Origin: Gigantopelta aegis
Taxonomy: Eukaryota > Mollusca > Gastropoda > Neomphalida > Peltospiridae
Direction: 5' to 3'
Length of the DNA stretch: 64,000 nt
Assembly (NCBI RefSeq): GCF_016097555.1
Contig: NC_054706.1
Location: 80,685,732 to 80,749,731 of the forward strand
Under the pieces are notes generated by a model. It made no database searches. It was not told the DNA's origin and was given only the letters and a program-made list of their open reading frames with translations. Of this stretch, positions 1 through 10,762 are shown one piece after another (the stretch's first letter is position 1; every line of letters begins with the position of its first letter). The translations under genes were made by a program, and so were the position numbers.

Positions 1-1952
1 ATATAGTGGACTGAAAGAACGTTGGATGTGAGCTCGTGTTAGTCTTACAGTGTTGGGAAAACTTCTAATATAGTGGACTGAAAGAACTTTGGGTGTGAGC
101 TCGTGTTAGTCTTAGTCTTACAGTGTTAGTGGACTGAAAAACTTCTAATATAGTGGACTGAAAGAACTTTGGATGTGAGCTCGTGTTAGTCTTACAGTGT
201 TGGGCAAACTTCTAATATAGTGGACTGAAAGAACTTTTGGTGTGAGCTCGTGTTAGTCTTACAGTGTTGGGCAAACTTCTAATATAGTGGACTGAAAGAA
301 CTTTCTGTGAGCTCGTGTTAGTCTTACAGTGTTGGGGATATAGTGGACTGAAAGAACTTTGGATGTGAGCTCGTGTTAGTCTTACAGTGTTGGGCAAACT
401 TCTAATATAGTGGACTGAAAGAAATGTGAACGTATTAGTCTTACAGTGTTGAGTAAACTTCTAATATAGTGGACTGAAAGAACGTTGGAGTCTTACAGTG
501 TTGGGAAAACTTCTAATATAGTGGACTGAAAGAACGTTGGATGTGAGCTCGTGTTAGTCTTACAGTGTTGGGCAAACTTCTAATATAGTGGACTGAAAGA
601 ACTTTGGGTGTGAGCTCGTGTTAGTCTTACAGTGTTGGGCAAACTTCTAATATAGTGGACTACGTTGGTGTGACGTGTTGTCTTACAAAACTTCTAATAT
701 AGTGGACTGAAAGAACTTTGGATGTGAGCTCGTGTTAGTCTTACAGTGTTGGGAAAACTTCTAATATAGTGGACTGAAAGAACTTTGGATGTGAGCTCGT
801 GTTAGTCTTACAGTGTTGGCAAACTTCTAATATAGTGGACTGAAAGAACTTTGGGTGTGAGCTCGTGTTAGTCTTACAGTGTTGGAAAACTTCTAATATA
901 GTGGACTGAAAGAACTTTGGGTGTGAGCTGGTGTTAGTCTTACAGTGTTGGGAAAACTTCTAATATAGTGGACTGAAAGAACGTTGGATGTGAGCTCGTG
1001 TTAGTCTTACAGTGTTGGGAAAACTTCTAATATAGTGGACTGAAAGAACTTTGGGTGTGAGCTCGTGTTAGTCTTACAGTGTTGGGCAAACTTCTAATAT
1101 AGTGGACTGAAAGAACGTTGGATGTGAGCTCGTGTTAGTCTTACAGTGTTGGGCAAACTTCTAATATAGTGGACTGAAAGAACTTCTAATATAGTGGACT
1201 GAAAGTGTGTGAGCTCGTGTTAGTCTTACAGTGTTGGGCAAACTTCTAATATAGTGGACTGAAAGAACTTTGGATGTGAGCTCGTGTTAGTCTTACAGTG
1301 TTGGGCAAACTTCTAATATAGTGGACTGAAAGAACTTTGGGTGTGAGCTCGTGTTAGTCTTACAGTGTTGGGAAAACTTCTAATATAGTGGACTGAAAGA
1401 ACGTTGGATGTGAGCTCGTGTTAGTCTTACAGTGTTGGGCAAACTTCTAATATAGTGGACTGAAAGAACTTACAGCGTTGGGTTGGCTGTGAGTCTCGTG
1501 TTAGAAAACTTCTAATATTGTGGACTGAAAGAACGTTGGATGTGAGCTCGGTGTTAGTCTTACAGTGTTGGGAAAACTTCTAATATAGTGGACTGAAAGA
1601 ACGTTGGATGTGAGCTCGTTAGTCTTACAGTGTTGGGCAAACTTCTAATATAGTGGACTGAAAGAACTTTGGGTGTGAGCTCGGGTTAGTCTTACAGTGT
1701 TGGGAAAACTTCTAATATAGTGGACTGAAAGAACTTTGGAGACTTACAGTGTTGGGAAAACTTCTAATATAGTGGATTGAAAGAACGTTGGATGTGAGCT
1801 CGTGTTAGTCTTACAGTGTTGGGCAAACTTCTAATATAGTGGACTGAAAGAACTTTGGGTGTGAGCTGGTGTTAGTCTTACAGTGTTGGGCAAACTTCTA
1901 ATATAGTGGACTGAAAGAACTTTGGATGTGAGCTGGTGTTAGTCTTACAGTG
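1..1952. repeat. 67-bp satellite array
   Basis: Head-to-tail array of roughly 30 units of about 67 bp. Each unit contains AATATAGTGGACTGAAAGAA, then GTGAGCTCGTGTTAGTC, then TTACAGTGTTGGG. Units vary mainly by short internal deletions and by CTTTGGGT versus CGTTGGAT versions of one segment. The array begins before the window, so its full length is unknown. It stops sharply at TTACAGTG followed by unrelated sequence. Short open frames here are by-products of the repeat and not genes. Confidence 0.97.
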
Positions 1953-2105
1953 CCTTTGACCCCATATCCGACCACCAAAGTCAGCTAACGTCAAGAATGT
2001 TTTTCAGATATCTTTTGCACTTTAGCATTGGTAGATGATGAAATTTACCAAATGGAACAATACTGTTATTGTTATTATTGTTGCAAGTTCTGTGGAGTTT
2101 GTGAC
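1953..2105. other. short unique spacer
   Basis: Unique AT-rich sequence between the 67-bp satellite and the first SINE. No exon, RNA gene or repeat was recognised. Confidence 0.5.
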
Positions 2106-2122
2106 TTCTTACCGAAAATCTA

Positions 2123-2507
2123 CCGGCCTCGGTGGCATCGTGGTTAGGTCATCGGTCAACAGGCTGGTAGGTACTGGGTTCGGATCCCAGTCGAGGCATG
2201 GGATTTTTAATCTAGATACCGACTTCAAACCCTGAGTGAGTGCTCCTCAAGGCTCAATGGGTAGCTGTAAACCACTTGCACCAACCAGTGATCCATAACT
2301 GGTTCAACAAAGGCCATGGTTTGTGCTATCCTGCCAGTGGGAAGCGCAAATAAAAGATCTCTTGCTGCCAGTCGGAAAGAGTAGCCCATGAAGTGGCGAC
2401 AGCGGGTTTCCTCTCAAAATCTGTGTGGTCCTTAACCATATGTCTGACGCCATATAACTGTAAATAAAATGTGTTGAGTGTGTCGTTGAAAAAAAACATT
2501 TCTTTCT
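2123..2507 (+). mobile_element. tRNA-derived SINE, type A, full length with target-site duplication
   Basis: The left end has a tRNA-like head: the A-box-like part is GGTGGCATCGTGGTTAGG and the B box is GGGTTCGGATCCC. A body of about 300 bp follows, with the blocks AGAGTAGCCCATGAAGTGG and CATATGTCTGACGCCATATA. It ends in a short A run and a TTTC tail. A perfect 17-bp target-site duplication, TTCTTACCGAAAATCTA, lies at 2106-2122 and 2508-2524. This proves insertion by target-primed reverse transcription and fixes the borders. The head and tail match the copy at 15991. Confidence 0.93.
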
Positions 2508-2559
2508 TTCTTACCGAAAATCTAGTAATTTTTTGATTTTGTCAAAGGTTCAAATGTCA

Positions 2560-2790
2560 TCTAATAACTCGAACGCATACACATGTTTATTCACGTAAGC
2601 AAATTTACTCATGTAAGTAAATATACCCATATGAGTATATATGTCATGCGAACGCAATAGTAAATTTGCATGTGGTACAGAGGCCATGCAAAAGTATATT
2701 TACTCATGAGCAAATTTACTCCATATGCAATATTGTCATGCGAACGCTTAGTAAAAATACTCACATAAGTATTACTATTTTTATACACTT
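2560..2790. repeat. AT-rich dispersed repeat with GTCATGCGAACGC motifs
   Basis: Contains ATGTCATGCGAACGC and TTGTCATGCGAACGC, alternating with copies of GCAAATTTACTCATG and partial inverted versions of these. A related stretch sits at about 4115-4220. It may be a small fold-back or MITE-type element, but clear terminal inverted repeats and a target duplication were not found. Confidence 0.4.
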
Positions 2791-2794
2791 GAGA

Positions 2795-2940
2795 TTCTGA
2801 TTCTGTCTGTGAGGCAGAGTACATAAAAGATCCTTGCTGTGAATTGAAAAAGAGTAGCCTATATGGTGGCAGTGGGTTTCTTCTGTAGAACATATGACAC
2901 AAATACTATATATGTTTAACACCTAATAGCCGCTGATTAA
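2795..2940 (+). mobile_element. degraded SINE 3'-body fragment
   Basis: Matches the common SINE body from CTGTCTGTGAGGCAG through ATAAAAGATCCTTGCTG, AAAGAGTAGCC and GTGGCAGTGGGTTTC. It then diverges. The tRNA head and the tail are missing, so this is a truncated old copy. Confidence 0.6.
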
Positions 2941-3000
2941 TCAATGTGCTTTTCTTTCCATGATTTTAGGGGAGAGGGAAAATACTTTTCACACTTATCT

Positions 3001-3265
3001 CAGGTCCGCTCGAGGTGTGGTAGGTAGTCGGATCGATCTCCCTTGGTGGACCCATTAAGCTATTTCTCGTTCCAACCAGTGCTACTATCATGTCTGTGGG
3101 ATGGCGCATATAAAATAGTTATTGCTGCTAATGGAAAAGAGTAGCTCATGAAATAGTAGCAGCGGGTTTCCTCTCTCGTCTGAACACGGTCCTTAACCAT
3201 ATGTCAGACGCCATATAACCGTAAATAAAATATGTTTAGTGTGTCATTAAATAAAACAGTTGTTC
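3001..3265 (+). mobile_element. SINE, type B, 5' end degraded
   Basis: Carries the type-B SINE features: CGGATCGATCTCCCTTGGTGG, then CCCATTAAGCTATTTCTCGT, then the shared body (AAGAGTAGCTCATGAAATAG, CATATGTCAGACGCC) and the end TAAATAAAACAG. The tRNA-like head is partly eroded and no target duplication is evident. The same type occurs at 9771 (minus strand) and 63157 (plus strand). Confidence 0.75.
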
Positions 3266-3315
3266 ACCAAAGACAGTACTACAAGTATATTTCGACTGTT
3301 TGATCAACATTTAAC

Positions 3316-3485
3316 ACAATAATAGTGATTCGAAGGAAACAAACATCTGCAATGACTGTTTATTGCAATTAAACAAACATCCAGAATCATTATTTGAATG
3401 AAACAAACATCTGCCATCAGTGTTTATTTGAATGAAACAAACATCTGTCATCAGTGTCTGTTTGAATGGAACAAACATCCGCCTT
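3316..3485. repeat. short tandem repeat, about 35 bp, roughly five units
   Basis: Units contain GAAACAAACATCTGCCATCA followed by GTGTTTATTTGAAT, with diverged versions at both ends. The open frames on the minus strand over this region run through the repeat and show no recognisable domain. Confidence 0.65.
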
Positions 3486-4620
3486 CAAAAACATTGTTAG
3501 CAAAGGCTTGAGTGATATATTTTCGAATGAGAAGTCCTGATTTTCCCCAGCATTCGGGTCTCCAGTAACATATTTCGTCCCAGATCTGATTATAGAGCTG
3601 ATTGTGGGTCTTGTATATGTTGTGTGGCACAATCGACACAGGCCACAATGACACTGCAAGTAAACAGAACATCTACATCCAGGCGCGTCTGGAGACACCG
3701 TCATCGACCCTTGAGACATTCAAACTAATTTTTTATGGTCATTCGGGCATTATTCAGCCTTAATTAAAAGTCTTGTGTTCGTCAGAAAGAGAACACCGGT
3801 TACTATACGGTTTTGGATGGTTATACCCTGTCGTTTTCGTAAGTCAAGTACAATACGAACCCAGTTTTCCTTTGATTTCAAAACATCCGACAGTTTATCA
3901 CAAACCGAATCAAAAATATTCTTATCCATTTTATCCTATTTTTTGCCCAGATATGTTTTTCTTGTATAATTCCTACAGCAAGTGCAACACATAGTTTGTA
4001 TGGAAAATATCTTCTGACTTTCTTGTGGTACGATAACAACCTTTCCATCCCGGTCTTGGCACGGACTAAATCAAATTCAAATCCATTTTCCTTCTATATG
4101 ACTGAAATACTCACAGTCGTTAATGTCATGCGAACGCTAGCAATTTTGCTTTTACTTACATACGCAAATTTACTCATGAGCACATTTACTCATATCAGTA
4201 AAAATTTTGAATGCGTTTGGGGTATAAGTGGTTAATATGTTACTTTTTTCAAAGGTTATGATTTTAAAAACGTCCATTGCAGAACAGCTAAATAAACAAT
4301 ACCTATCTTTATTCTGAGCTTTTTATGGTCCATTACAATTGGGGGGCGTAATTTAAAGGCAACACCCTCATGACGTCATAATTTGACCTCTGCTGACCTT
4401 GAAAATTGAAAAAGTCTTTATTTTATTTTATAGGGGGAACTGCAAGCTTCATCTTGGTGTGTACAGTTATATGATATATTGTTATCTCGCCAAAATATGT
4501 CAAATTTAATTTTCCCTACCCCTAATTTTTGGTCACTTTTTCACCATATTAAATTTGTACATAAGTGAAAATTCTCACTTACTGCTAGTGTTTCTATGAG
4601 ACCGTGGGCCCACTATACCC
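3486..4620. other. gene-free AT-rich stretch
   Basis: No recognisable coding sequence. The 4115-4220 part repeats the GTCATGCGAACGC and GCAAATTTACTCATGAGC motifs of 2560-2790. The 4340-4600 part holds generic AT-rich DNA. A C-run of about 16 follows at 4620-4636. Confidence 0.5.
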
Positions 4621-4948
4621 CCCCCCCCCCCCCCCAAACGCACACACCATTTCTCTAGATGAGTATATCTGTGAAGCCAATCAATGGTATTATATTCAAA
4701 TCAGTTTGTCTGCAAGCATTCTGTTGGTGGGTGTGTCTGTAGGGCACTTTTAAATGTGGCTACCCTATTTATTTTTAAAAGGGCAAATTCGTGATCGAGG
4801 TGAATATTTTAAATAAGTCTGGACTATATCACTGCTTTCACTATAAAGATGTGTAACTGGTGAATTTATTCCACCAAACAAATAATCAATGTTTAGCTAA
4901 TTTCCCAAACTGATGGGGTTAGTGACTTAAAGGTGGCAGCATTCGCAA

Positions 4949-4950
<2 letters not shown>

Positions 4951-5009
<59 letters not shown>

Positions 5010-5061
5010 TGTTGTAGTAGTAGTAGTAGTAGTTGTAGTATTGTTGTTGTTGTTATTATTA

Positions 5062-5094
<33 letters not shown>
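4951..5094. repeat. trinucleotide microsatellite (GTA)n to (TTG/ATT)n
   Basis: A continuous GTA repeat passes into mixed TTG and ATT repeats. It produces artificial poly-valine/leucine and poly-asparagine/threonine frames on the two strands; these are not genes. Confidence 0.95.
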
Positions 5095-5095
<1 letters not shown>

Positions 5096-5099
5096 CCAC

Positions 5100-5460
5100 G
5101 AAATGTATTACATGTAGCAGACCTTTTAATCGTAACAAGCGGAAAGCAAATTGCTGTGACGTCACCAAACTAAACATAGTGGTGACCTATCATTATATAT
5201 GGTTGCAAAATCTCTTACGACACTTTAAAAAAAAAAAACATCTTTGGAAACAACGGTAATAAATGTCACGTGTCGGCAACGAATAAATCGTGAGATTGAG
5301 CCTGGGCGAGGTGAGCGAGTACACCAAACTGCAGTGGGTGTAATCTCAGTCCCCGTTAACGGGCGTCACGCAGGCTGCTTGTCAGTGTACGGTGGAACTA
5401 CCTCCATTGTGCAGGTGTCAATCAACCAGTGAATGAGCCGACCATATCACACGTGTGTCA
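5100..5460. other. gene-free spacer
   Basis: Unique sequence with a slightly higher GC stretch around 5280-5440. No domain was recognised in any frame. Confidence 0.4.
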
Positions 5461-5625
5461 CAGACTACTACTGCGTCTACCATCACTACGACTCTTACAA
5501 CTACGACAACTACTACGACTATACGACTGCGACAACTACTACTACTACTATAAGTACTACGAGTACGACGACTTCTACTACTACAACTACTACGACGATT
5601 ACTACTACAATTTCATCTACTAATA
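5461..5625. repeat. imperfect (ACT/ACG)n trinucleotide repeat
   Basis: Interrupted ACT, ACG and ACA triplets. A similar imperfect triplet tract occurs at 8626-8822. Confidence 0.85.
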
Positions 5626-5776
5626 CTATCAGTCCCATTAACAGGAAAACGCCATTGCGCATGCTCAATCTAACAAGCGGATGAATTTAATGACATGAGT
5701 AAAATAAATAAAAAACATTTTGTAATTATTTACCTTTGTTGTTAACAAATGTAAACTTCCCATCAGGAAGTGAATA

Positions 5777-5803
5777 TTTTTTTTTTTTTTTTTTTTTTTT
5801 TAA
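5777..5803. repeat. poly-T tract
   Basis: Uninterrupted T run of about 26 bases just left of the fold-back element at 5833. It could be the tail of a retroposed copy on the minus strand, but no body was recognised. Confidence 0.6.
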
Positions 5804-5832
5804 TACAATCGAAATCCGTCCCATGTGTCATT

Positions 5833-6399
5833 CAATCTAATTAAAATTAGCTTCACTATTACATGTGGATCTAACAGCAGCCCGTTGGAGCTCATGTCCA
5901 GTTGACCTTTCATTCGACCAATCAAAACCTTACTTGCAAAATCATGCCAGTAATTTGAAAATAATTTAAAAACATTCGGGATTATGCCGAGGGTATACGA
6001 AATGATTCGGGTGAATTACGAAGTATGCCGGAACCTAATTTCAATATACAATTTTATATAAAATTCGTTTCAAGATAAAAAAATTAAAATTAAAAAAAAC
6101 GTGATGGTATAGCCACAAAATCTGTTTATACTAGTATACAATCCAGAGTTTATTACTGCACTTTTCCACCTGTTTTTTTTCAATGTTGAAACAGACCAAC
6201 AAGTTCGCCTATTGCATAAATAGTCTCGCCCGATATTTTAAAAATGTGTATGCTCCCGAATAACGCTATAAAACGCGAAGTGTAATTAGTCGATATTTAA
6301 ATTGTTATTTATAGATAAAATGTAACCTGGACATGGGAGTCCACGCAATGCTGTTAGATCTACTGGCTAAGACCAGTAGAGCTAATTTTAATCAGATTG
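5833..6399. mobile_element. fold-back (MITE-like) element with about 80-bp inverted arms
   Basis: The left arm from 5833 starts CAATCTAATTAAAATTAGCT and continues through GATCTAACAGC and CATGTCCAGTTGACC. The right arm, ending at 6399, is its imperfect reverse complement (GCTGTTAGATC, then AGCTAATTTTAATCAGATTG, with CCTGGACATG further in). About 400 bp of AT-rich, non-coding interior separates the arms. This is the structure of a non-autonomous DNA transposon. The family is unknown and no target duplication could be fixed. Confidence 0.6.
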
Positions 6400-6997
6400 A
6401 TGTGTCATTATGTTAACGCAATGACGTTAAATAAACTAGACCGTGCACCGAATGGCTTCTGATTGGGCCGTCATGACCAAATACCGCAAATTTCCGGTCA
6501 GAGCAAAAAACACATGACAACAATAAACAAAGTTAGGGAATAAAACGTTCATTTGCAGATAACTTTATTATTTCTGGTCCGATTTGAAAAATTCAAAATT
6601 GCATGTAAAAATAATAATGCACTCTATGTTAGACGACTAAACCTGTCGTGGACCGAAACGTGACAAATAATTGTTTTTCTTAGGTTCCTATTCTAATTCT
6701 CTATAGCCAAAATTGTTAGGGGGGGGGGGGGGGGCGTACACTGAAGATGGACGACTGCAACATATTAATGTTTGCCATTGTAACTAAATTCTGATATAGA
6801 GTTTGTACCCGGTCCGTCAGTGCCCCTCCCCCCCCCCCCCCCCCCCAACTACCAAAGTCGTTCCTATGGGCCTGCTGCAGCCTTGGTCTCATATGTCAAA
6901 CATTTTTTCTTTCTTTTCTTTCTTCTGTTATGTTCAGGCAGGGAAAATAGTGATAGAAAATTGTCTATATTGGATTAGACACCAAGACAAATTACCC

Positions 6998-7000
<3 letters not shown>
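6400..7000. other. gene-free stretch with homopolymer runs
   Basis: Unique sequence with a G run at about 6720-6734 and a C run at about 6830-6846. No gene, RNA or element was recognised. Confidence 0.5.

Positions 7001-7062
<62 letters not shown>
7001..7062. repeat. (GA)n microsatellite ending in a G run
   Basis: About 27 GA dinucleotides followed by eight G. It directly abuts the SINE fragment on the minus strand. Confidence 0.95.
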
Positions 7063-7195
7063 TATTTACGGTTATATGACGTCACATATGGTTAAGGACC
7101 ATTCTGATAGTGAGCAAGGAAACCCGCTGCTGCCACGTGGGCTACTCTTTCCGTTTAGCATCAAGGGATCTTTTATATGAACCATCCCAGAGACA
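7063..7195 (-). mobile_element. SINE 3'-body fragment, minus strand
   Basis: The reverse complement of the shared SINE body is seen: TTTACGGTTATATGACGTCA, CATATGGTTAAGGACC, AACCCGCTGCTGCCACG, GGGCTACTCTTTCC and GATCTTTTATATG. The tRNA-like head is absent. The adjoining (GA)n tract may have grown at the former tail of the element. Confidence 0.8.
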
Positions 7196-7373
7196 CGAAC
7201 ATCTATCTAGTCATTTACTCATGACAGATTTTATTCGTATACAAATTAATGACACATTAATAATATAATATATTATATGGGAAACTGTATAGGCTATATT
7301 CATGCATATCTACCAGATAATTCCATGAATGATTATATCCATAACACGACTGGAAGTTCAACTACAAAGTTCG

Positions 7374-7375
<2 letters not shown>
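7196..7375. other. short AT-rich spacer
   Basis: No feature recognised. Confidence 0.4.
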
Positions 7376-7413
<38 letters not shown>

Positions 7414-7433
7414 ACGTACGTACGTACGTACAT

Positions 7434-7478
<45 letters not shown>
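7376..7478. repeat. (CA)n microsatellite interrupted by (ACGT)n and (GC)n
   Basis: Two CA tracts flank a central CGTACGTACGTACGTACGTA block and a short CGCGCG. The central tract is self-complementary. Confidence 0.95.
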
Positions 7479-7481
<3 letters not shown>

Positions 7482-7689
7482 TATCAATATAACCAACTTC
7501 AATTAATTAAACACAGATAATTAGTGGATGCAAACTATTTATATCCACGTCATTTGATTGCAGGGTGTGTGAACCTCATAGTCGGTGAGAATCATGTCTC
7601 ACTAAACACAAAACATATATTTAATCAATAATAGGAACATTTTAAAAATATAGAAAGATCATTTACAAATCAGCTGTGCAAATGCTGAA

Positions 7690-8223
7690 ATAACACTCTA
7701 ACTATTATACTATGATACTATTGGATCATATATACATCATATTACATAACATTGCACTGTGCCATATGACGTACCACACCATTGGGGTGAGGTGGATCAG
7801 CAGTAATTAAATGTTACTATATTATACTATGATGCTATTGGAATAAAGTTCATACATCATATAACGTCATTGGGGTGAGGTGGATCAGCAGTAATTAAAT
7901 GTTACTATATTATACTATGATGCTATTGGAATAAAGTTCATACATCATATAACGTCATTGGGGTGAGGTGGATCAGCAGTAATTAAATGTTACTGTATTA
8001 TACTATGATGCTATTGGAATAAAGTTCATACATCATATAACGTCATTGGGGTGAGGTGGATCAGCAGTAATTAAATGTTACTGTATTATACTATGATGCT
8101 ACTGGAATAAAGTTCATACATCATATAACGTACCACACCAGTGGGGTGAGGTGGATCATCAGTAATTAAATGTTACTACATGTATATTATACTATGATGA
8201 TATTGGAATAAAGTTCATACATC
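7690..8223. repeat. 88-bp tandem repeat, about six units
   Basis: The unit contains ATTAAATGTTACTATATTAT, GATGCTATTGGAATAAAGTT and CATTGGGGTGAGGTGGATCA. Successive TAATTAAATG starts lie exactly 88 bp apart (7804, 7892, 7980). The outermost units carry an extra GTACCACACCA segment. Two central units are nearly identical, so amplification is recent. Confidence 0.93.
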
Positions 8224-8261
8224 TGACACAAACGACCTTCCATACACCTCTTAGAGTATCA

Positions 8262-8410
8262 GAAACAGAAACAGAAACAGAAATTTTATTTCGACTCAGG
8301 CCGTCATTTGTAATTATATATAGACAAAATGTATGCAGACGACATTACCGAACTGTCAAATTTAATCTCTTAATATTAATAGGTTTTAATATATTATAAG
8401 CCATTGGATA
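8262..8410 (-). mobile_element. probable LINE 3' end with (TTTCTG)n tail
   Basis: Read on the minus strand, the sequence ends GGCCTGAGTCGAAATAAAAT followed by TTTCTG repeats. This is a polyadenylation signal plus simple tail, as at the 3' ends of many non-LTR retrotransposons. No coding part is recognisable, so the assignment is tentative. Confidence 0.4.
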
Positions 8411-8625
8411 TAATTCCTGTATGAATTACAGCTACTGTACAAGGGAGATGGGGGTTTTTTGTGTGTTTTTAATCTTTGTTTCTCCCTCATTTTCTATTTT
8501 GGTCGATCGAGGCTTGTTTAATTGATATATGCAGTGGTATCGTGTGTTTGCGCAGTGTAATTAGAAAGAGTGCAGAAGTGATATGGGACGGAGTTCGATG
8601 GGGGACGGAATTGAATAGTTCAGGA
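8411..8625. other. unique spacer
   Basis: No feature recognised. Confidence 0.4.
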
Positions 8626-8822
8626 TACTACTAATACAACTATTACGACGACGACTACTGCGACGACTACGACTACGGCTACTACTATGACGACTACAAC
8701 GACTGCTACTACTACGACTACGACTACTATAACTAAGACTACTACGAAGACTAGGACTACGACTAGGACTGCGACTAGGAATAGTACTACTACGACTACT
8801 ACTACGACGACTACTACGATAA
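8626..8822. repeat. imperfect (ACT/ACG)n trinucleotide repeat
   Basis: ACG, ACT and AGG triplets without long perfect runs, similar in composition to 5461-5625. Confidence 0.85.
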
Positions 8823-8849
8823 CGAGAAGTTAATCACATCGGACAGATG

Positions 8850-9677
8850 GAAAACATCAACACATCTGAACAGTAGTCAGATAACCTAATCAACACATCT
8901 GAACTGTAGTCAGATAACCTAATCAATACATCTGAACTGTAGTCAGATAACAGTACATATAACCTAATCAACACATCTGAACTGTAGTCAAATAACCTAA
9001 TGAACACATCTGAACTGTGGTCAGATAACCTAATCAACACATCTGAACTGTAGTCAGATAACCTAATCAACACATCTCAACTGTAGTCAGATAACCTAAT
9101 CAACACATCAAACAGATACAGAGATAACCTAATCAACATATCTGAACTGTAGTCAGATAACCTAATCAACACATCTCAACTGTAGTCAGATAACCTAATC
9201 AACACATCTGAACTGTAGTCAGATAACCTAATCAACACATCTCAACTGTAGTCAAATAACCTAATCAGCACATCTCAACTGTAGTCAGATAACCTAATCA
9301 ACGCATCTCAACTGTAGTCAGATAACCTAATCAACACATCTCAACTGTAGTCAGATAACCTAATCAACACATCTCAGCTGTAGTCAGATAACAGTACAGA
9401 TAACCTAATCAACACATCTGAACTGTAGTCAGATAACCTAATCAACACATCTCAACTGTAGTCAGATAACCTAATCAACACATCTCAACTGTAGTCAGAT
9501 AACCTAATCAACACATCTCAACTGTAGTCAGATAACCTAATCAACACATCTCAACTGTAGTCAGATAACCTAATCAATACATGTGAACTGTAGTCAGACA
9601 ACCTAATCAACACATGTGAACTGTAGTCAGATAACCTAATCAACACATCTGAACTGTAGTCAGATAACCTAATCAAA
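8850..9677. repeat. 33-bp tandem repeat, about 25 units
   Basis: The unit is CAGATAACCTAATCAACACA followed by TCTGAACTGTAGT (33 bp). CTGAACTG and CTCAACTG variants are interspersed. Some units carry an extra CAGTACAGATAAC segment, at about 8950, 9110 and 9390. Because 33 is a multiple of three, a short artificial frame opens on the minus strand. Confidence 0.95.
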
Positions 9678-9755
9678 TTTGAAGCCCTACGAGAAGCTAA
9701 TTCAGCAGCCCCGGGAATTGAGATTTAAACCAGATTCAAAGGTGCCAGATTAAAT
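9678..9755. other. short unique spacer
   Basis: Unique sequence between the 33-bp array and the SINE insertion. Nothing was recognised. Confidence 0.4.
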
Positions 9756-9770
9756 TCGGTTCAAGTTAAA

Positions 9771-10076
9771 GGAAGGAAGGAAATGTTTTTTTATTTAACG
9801 ACACCACTCATCACACTTTATTTACGGTTATATGGCGTCAGATATATGGTTAAGGAACACATAGATATACAGAGAGGAAACCTGCTGTCGCCACTTCATG
9901 GGCTACTCTTTTCGATTAGCAGCATGGGATATTTGATATGCACCACCTCACAGACAGGAGCAGTTATGGAGCACTGGCTGGAACGAGAAATAGCCCAATG
10001 GGTCCACCGACGGGGATCCATCCCAGACCGAACGCGCATCAAACGAACGCTTTACCACTGGGCTACGTCCCGCCCC
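9771..10076 (-). mobile_element. SINE, type B, complete, minus strand, with target-site duplication
   Basis: Read on the minus strand: head GGGGCGGGACGTAGCCCAGT with a promoter-like CGGTCTGGGATGGATCCC, then ATTTCTCGTTCCAGCCAGTG, the shared body, and a TTCCTTCC-type tail at the low-coordinate end. A 15-bp direct repeat, TCGGTTCAAGTTAAA, at 9756-9770 and 10077-10091 marks the insertion exactly. Confidence 0.93.
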
Positions 10077-10091
10077 TCGGTTCAAGTTAAA

Positions 10092-10354
10092 CTAATATAG
10101 ATTAGGTTATGCAAGTTACAAAAAGCACAGAAGTTATTCCAACAGGATTATCAACTGCTGGTGGCATTCTAAACGTTTTATGGTACGCATGTTACTTTAT
10201 ATTTTCTTTTATTTAGCGTAACAGTAGAAATTAAAAACATAGTTAATAGTTTTGTGACAAAACAATAAGTTATCAGAGTTCTTATTCTTTTCAGGATGTA
10301 TAAGATTAGGAGTTGAAACCCTCACACTACCATATATGTATTGGGGGTAATGAA

Positions 10355-10355
<1 letters not shown>
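10092..10355. other. AT-rich spacer
   Basis: No feature recognised. Confidence 0.4.

Positions 10356-10357
<2 letters not shown>

Positions 10358-10446
<89 letters not shown>
10358..10446. repeat. (TA)n followed by (AAT)n microsatellite
   Basis: About 31 TA dinucleotides and then eight AAT triplets. The AAT part directly follows the 3' end of the minus-strand LINE fragment, so it is probably the simple-sequence tail of that element extended by slippage. Confidence 0.93.
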
Positions 10447-10447
<1 letters not shown>

Positions 10448-10692
10448 GATTTTTATTTCAGATCAGAGATCCATAGAACATATATAAATATCAGATACAA
10501 AACTGATTACATAATATACAGCAGCTTGTGCCAGCGATTTACACATACAGATTTGACGTACACAGTTGCACACCGTAGGTGGGCAAGTAGGTCGTTTGAA
10601 GTTGTTTCGATTCTGCTCTTCAGCGAATATGCTGTCGAGCGAAGTAAAGCGCCAAAGCTTTTTACTCGATGACTGACAAACATCTTGCTGGC
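10447..10692 (-). mobile_element. LINE 3' fragment: C-terminal tail of an ORF2-like protein
   Basis: On the minus strand a frame from about 10692 down to a stop at 10507-10509 reads SKMFVSHRVKSFGALLRSTA and later VNRWHKLLYIM. This arrangement (short segment ending in F..LLR, then a W..LLY end) is typical of the extreme C terminus of reverse-transcriptase proteins of animal non-LTR retrotransposons. A short 3' UTR with AATAAAAAT and a (TTA)n tail follows. Only the last 60 or so codons remain. The 5' side is cut by an (AT)n tract. Assignment is from pattern memory. Confidence 0.55.
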
Positions 10693-10706
10693 ACTGTATG
10701 GTCGTC

Positions 10707-10707
<1 letters not shown>

Positions 10708-10761
<54 letters not shown>
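10708..10761. repeat. (AT)n microsatellite
   Basis: About 26 AT dinucleotides. Together with the tract at 10358 it brackets the LINE fragment. Confidence 0.95.

Positions 10762-10762
<1 letters not shown>

Noticed and set aside
2123-2200. tRNA gene (B box GGTTCGGATCC)
   Set aside because: It is the tRNA-like head of a SINE with a body, tail and target duplication; no full cloverleaf is evident.
4933-5259. Poly-valine/leucine frame on the plus strand and poly-asparagine/threonine frame on the minus strand
   Set aside because: Direct translation of a GTA/ATT microsatellite; no gene features.
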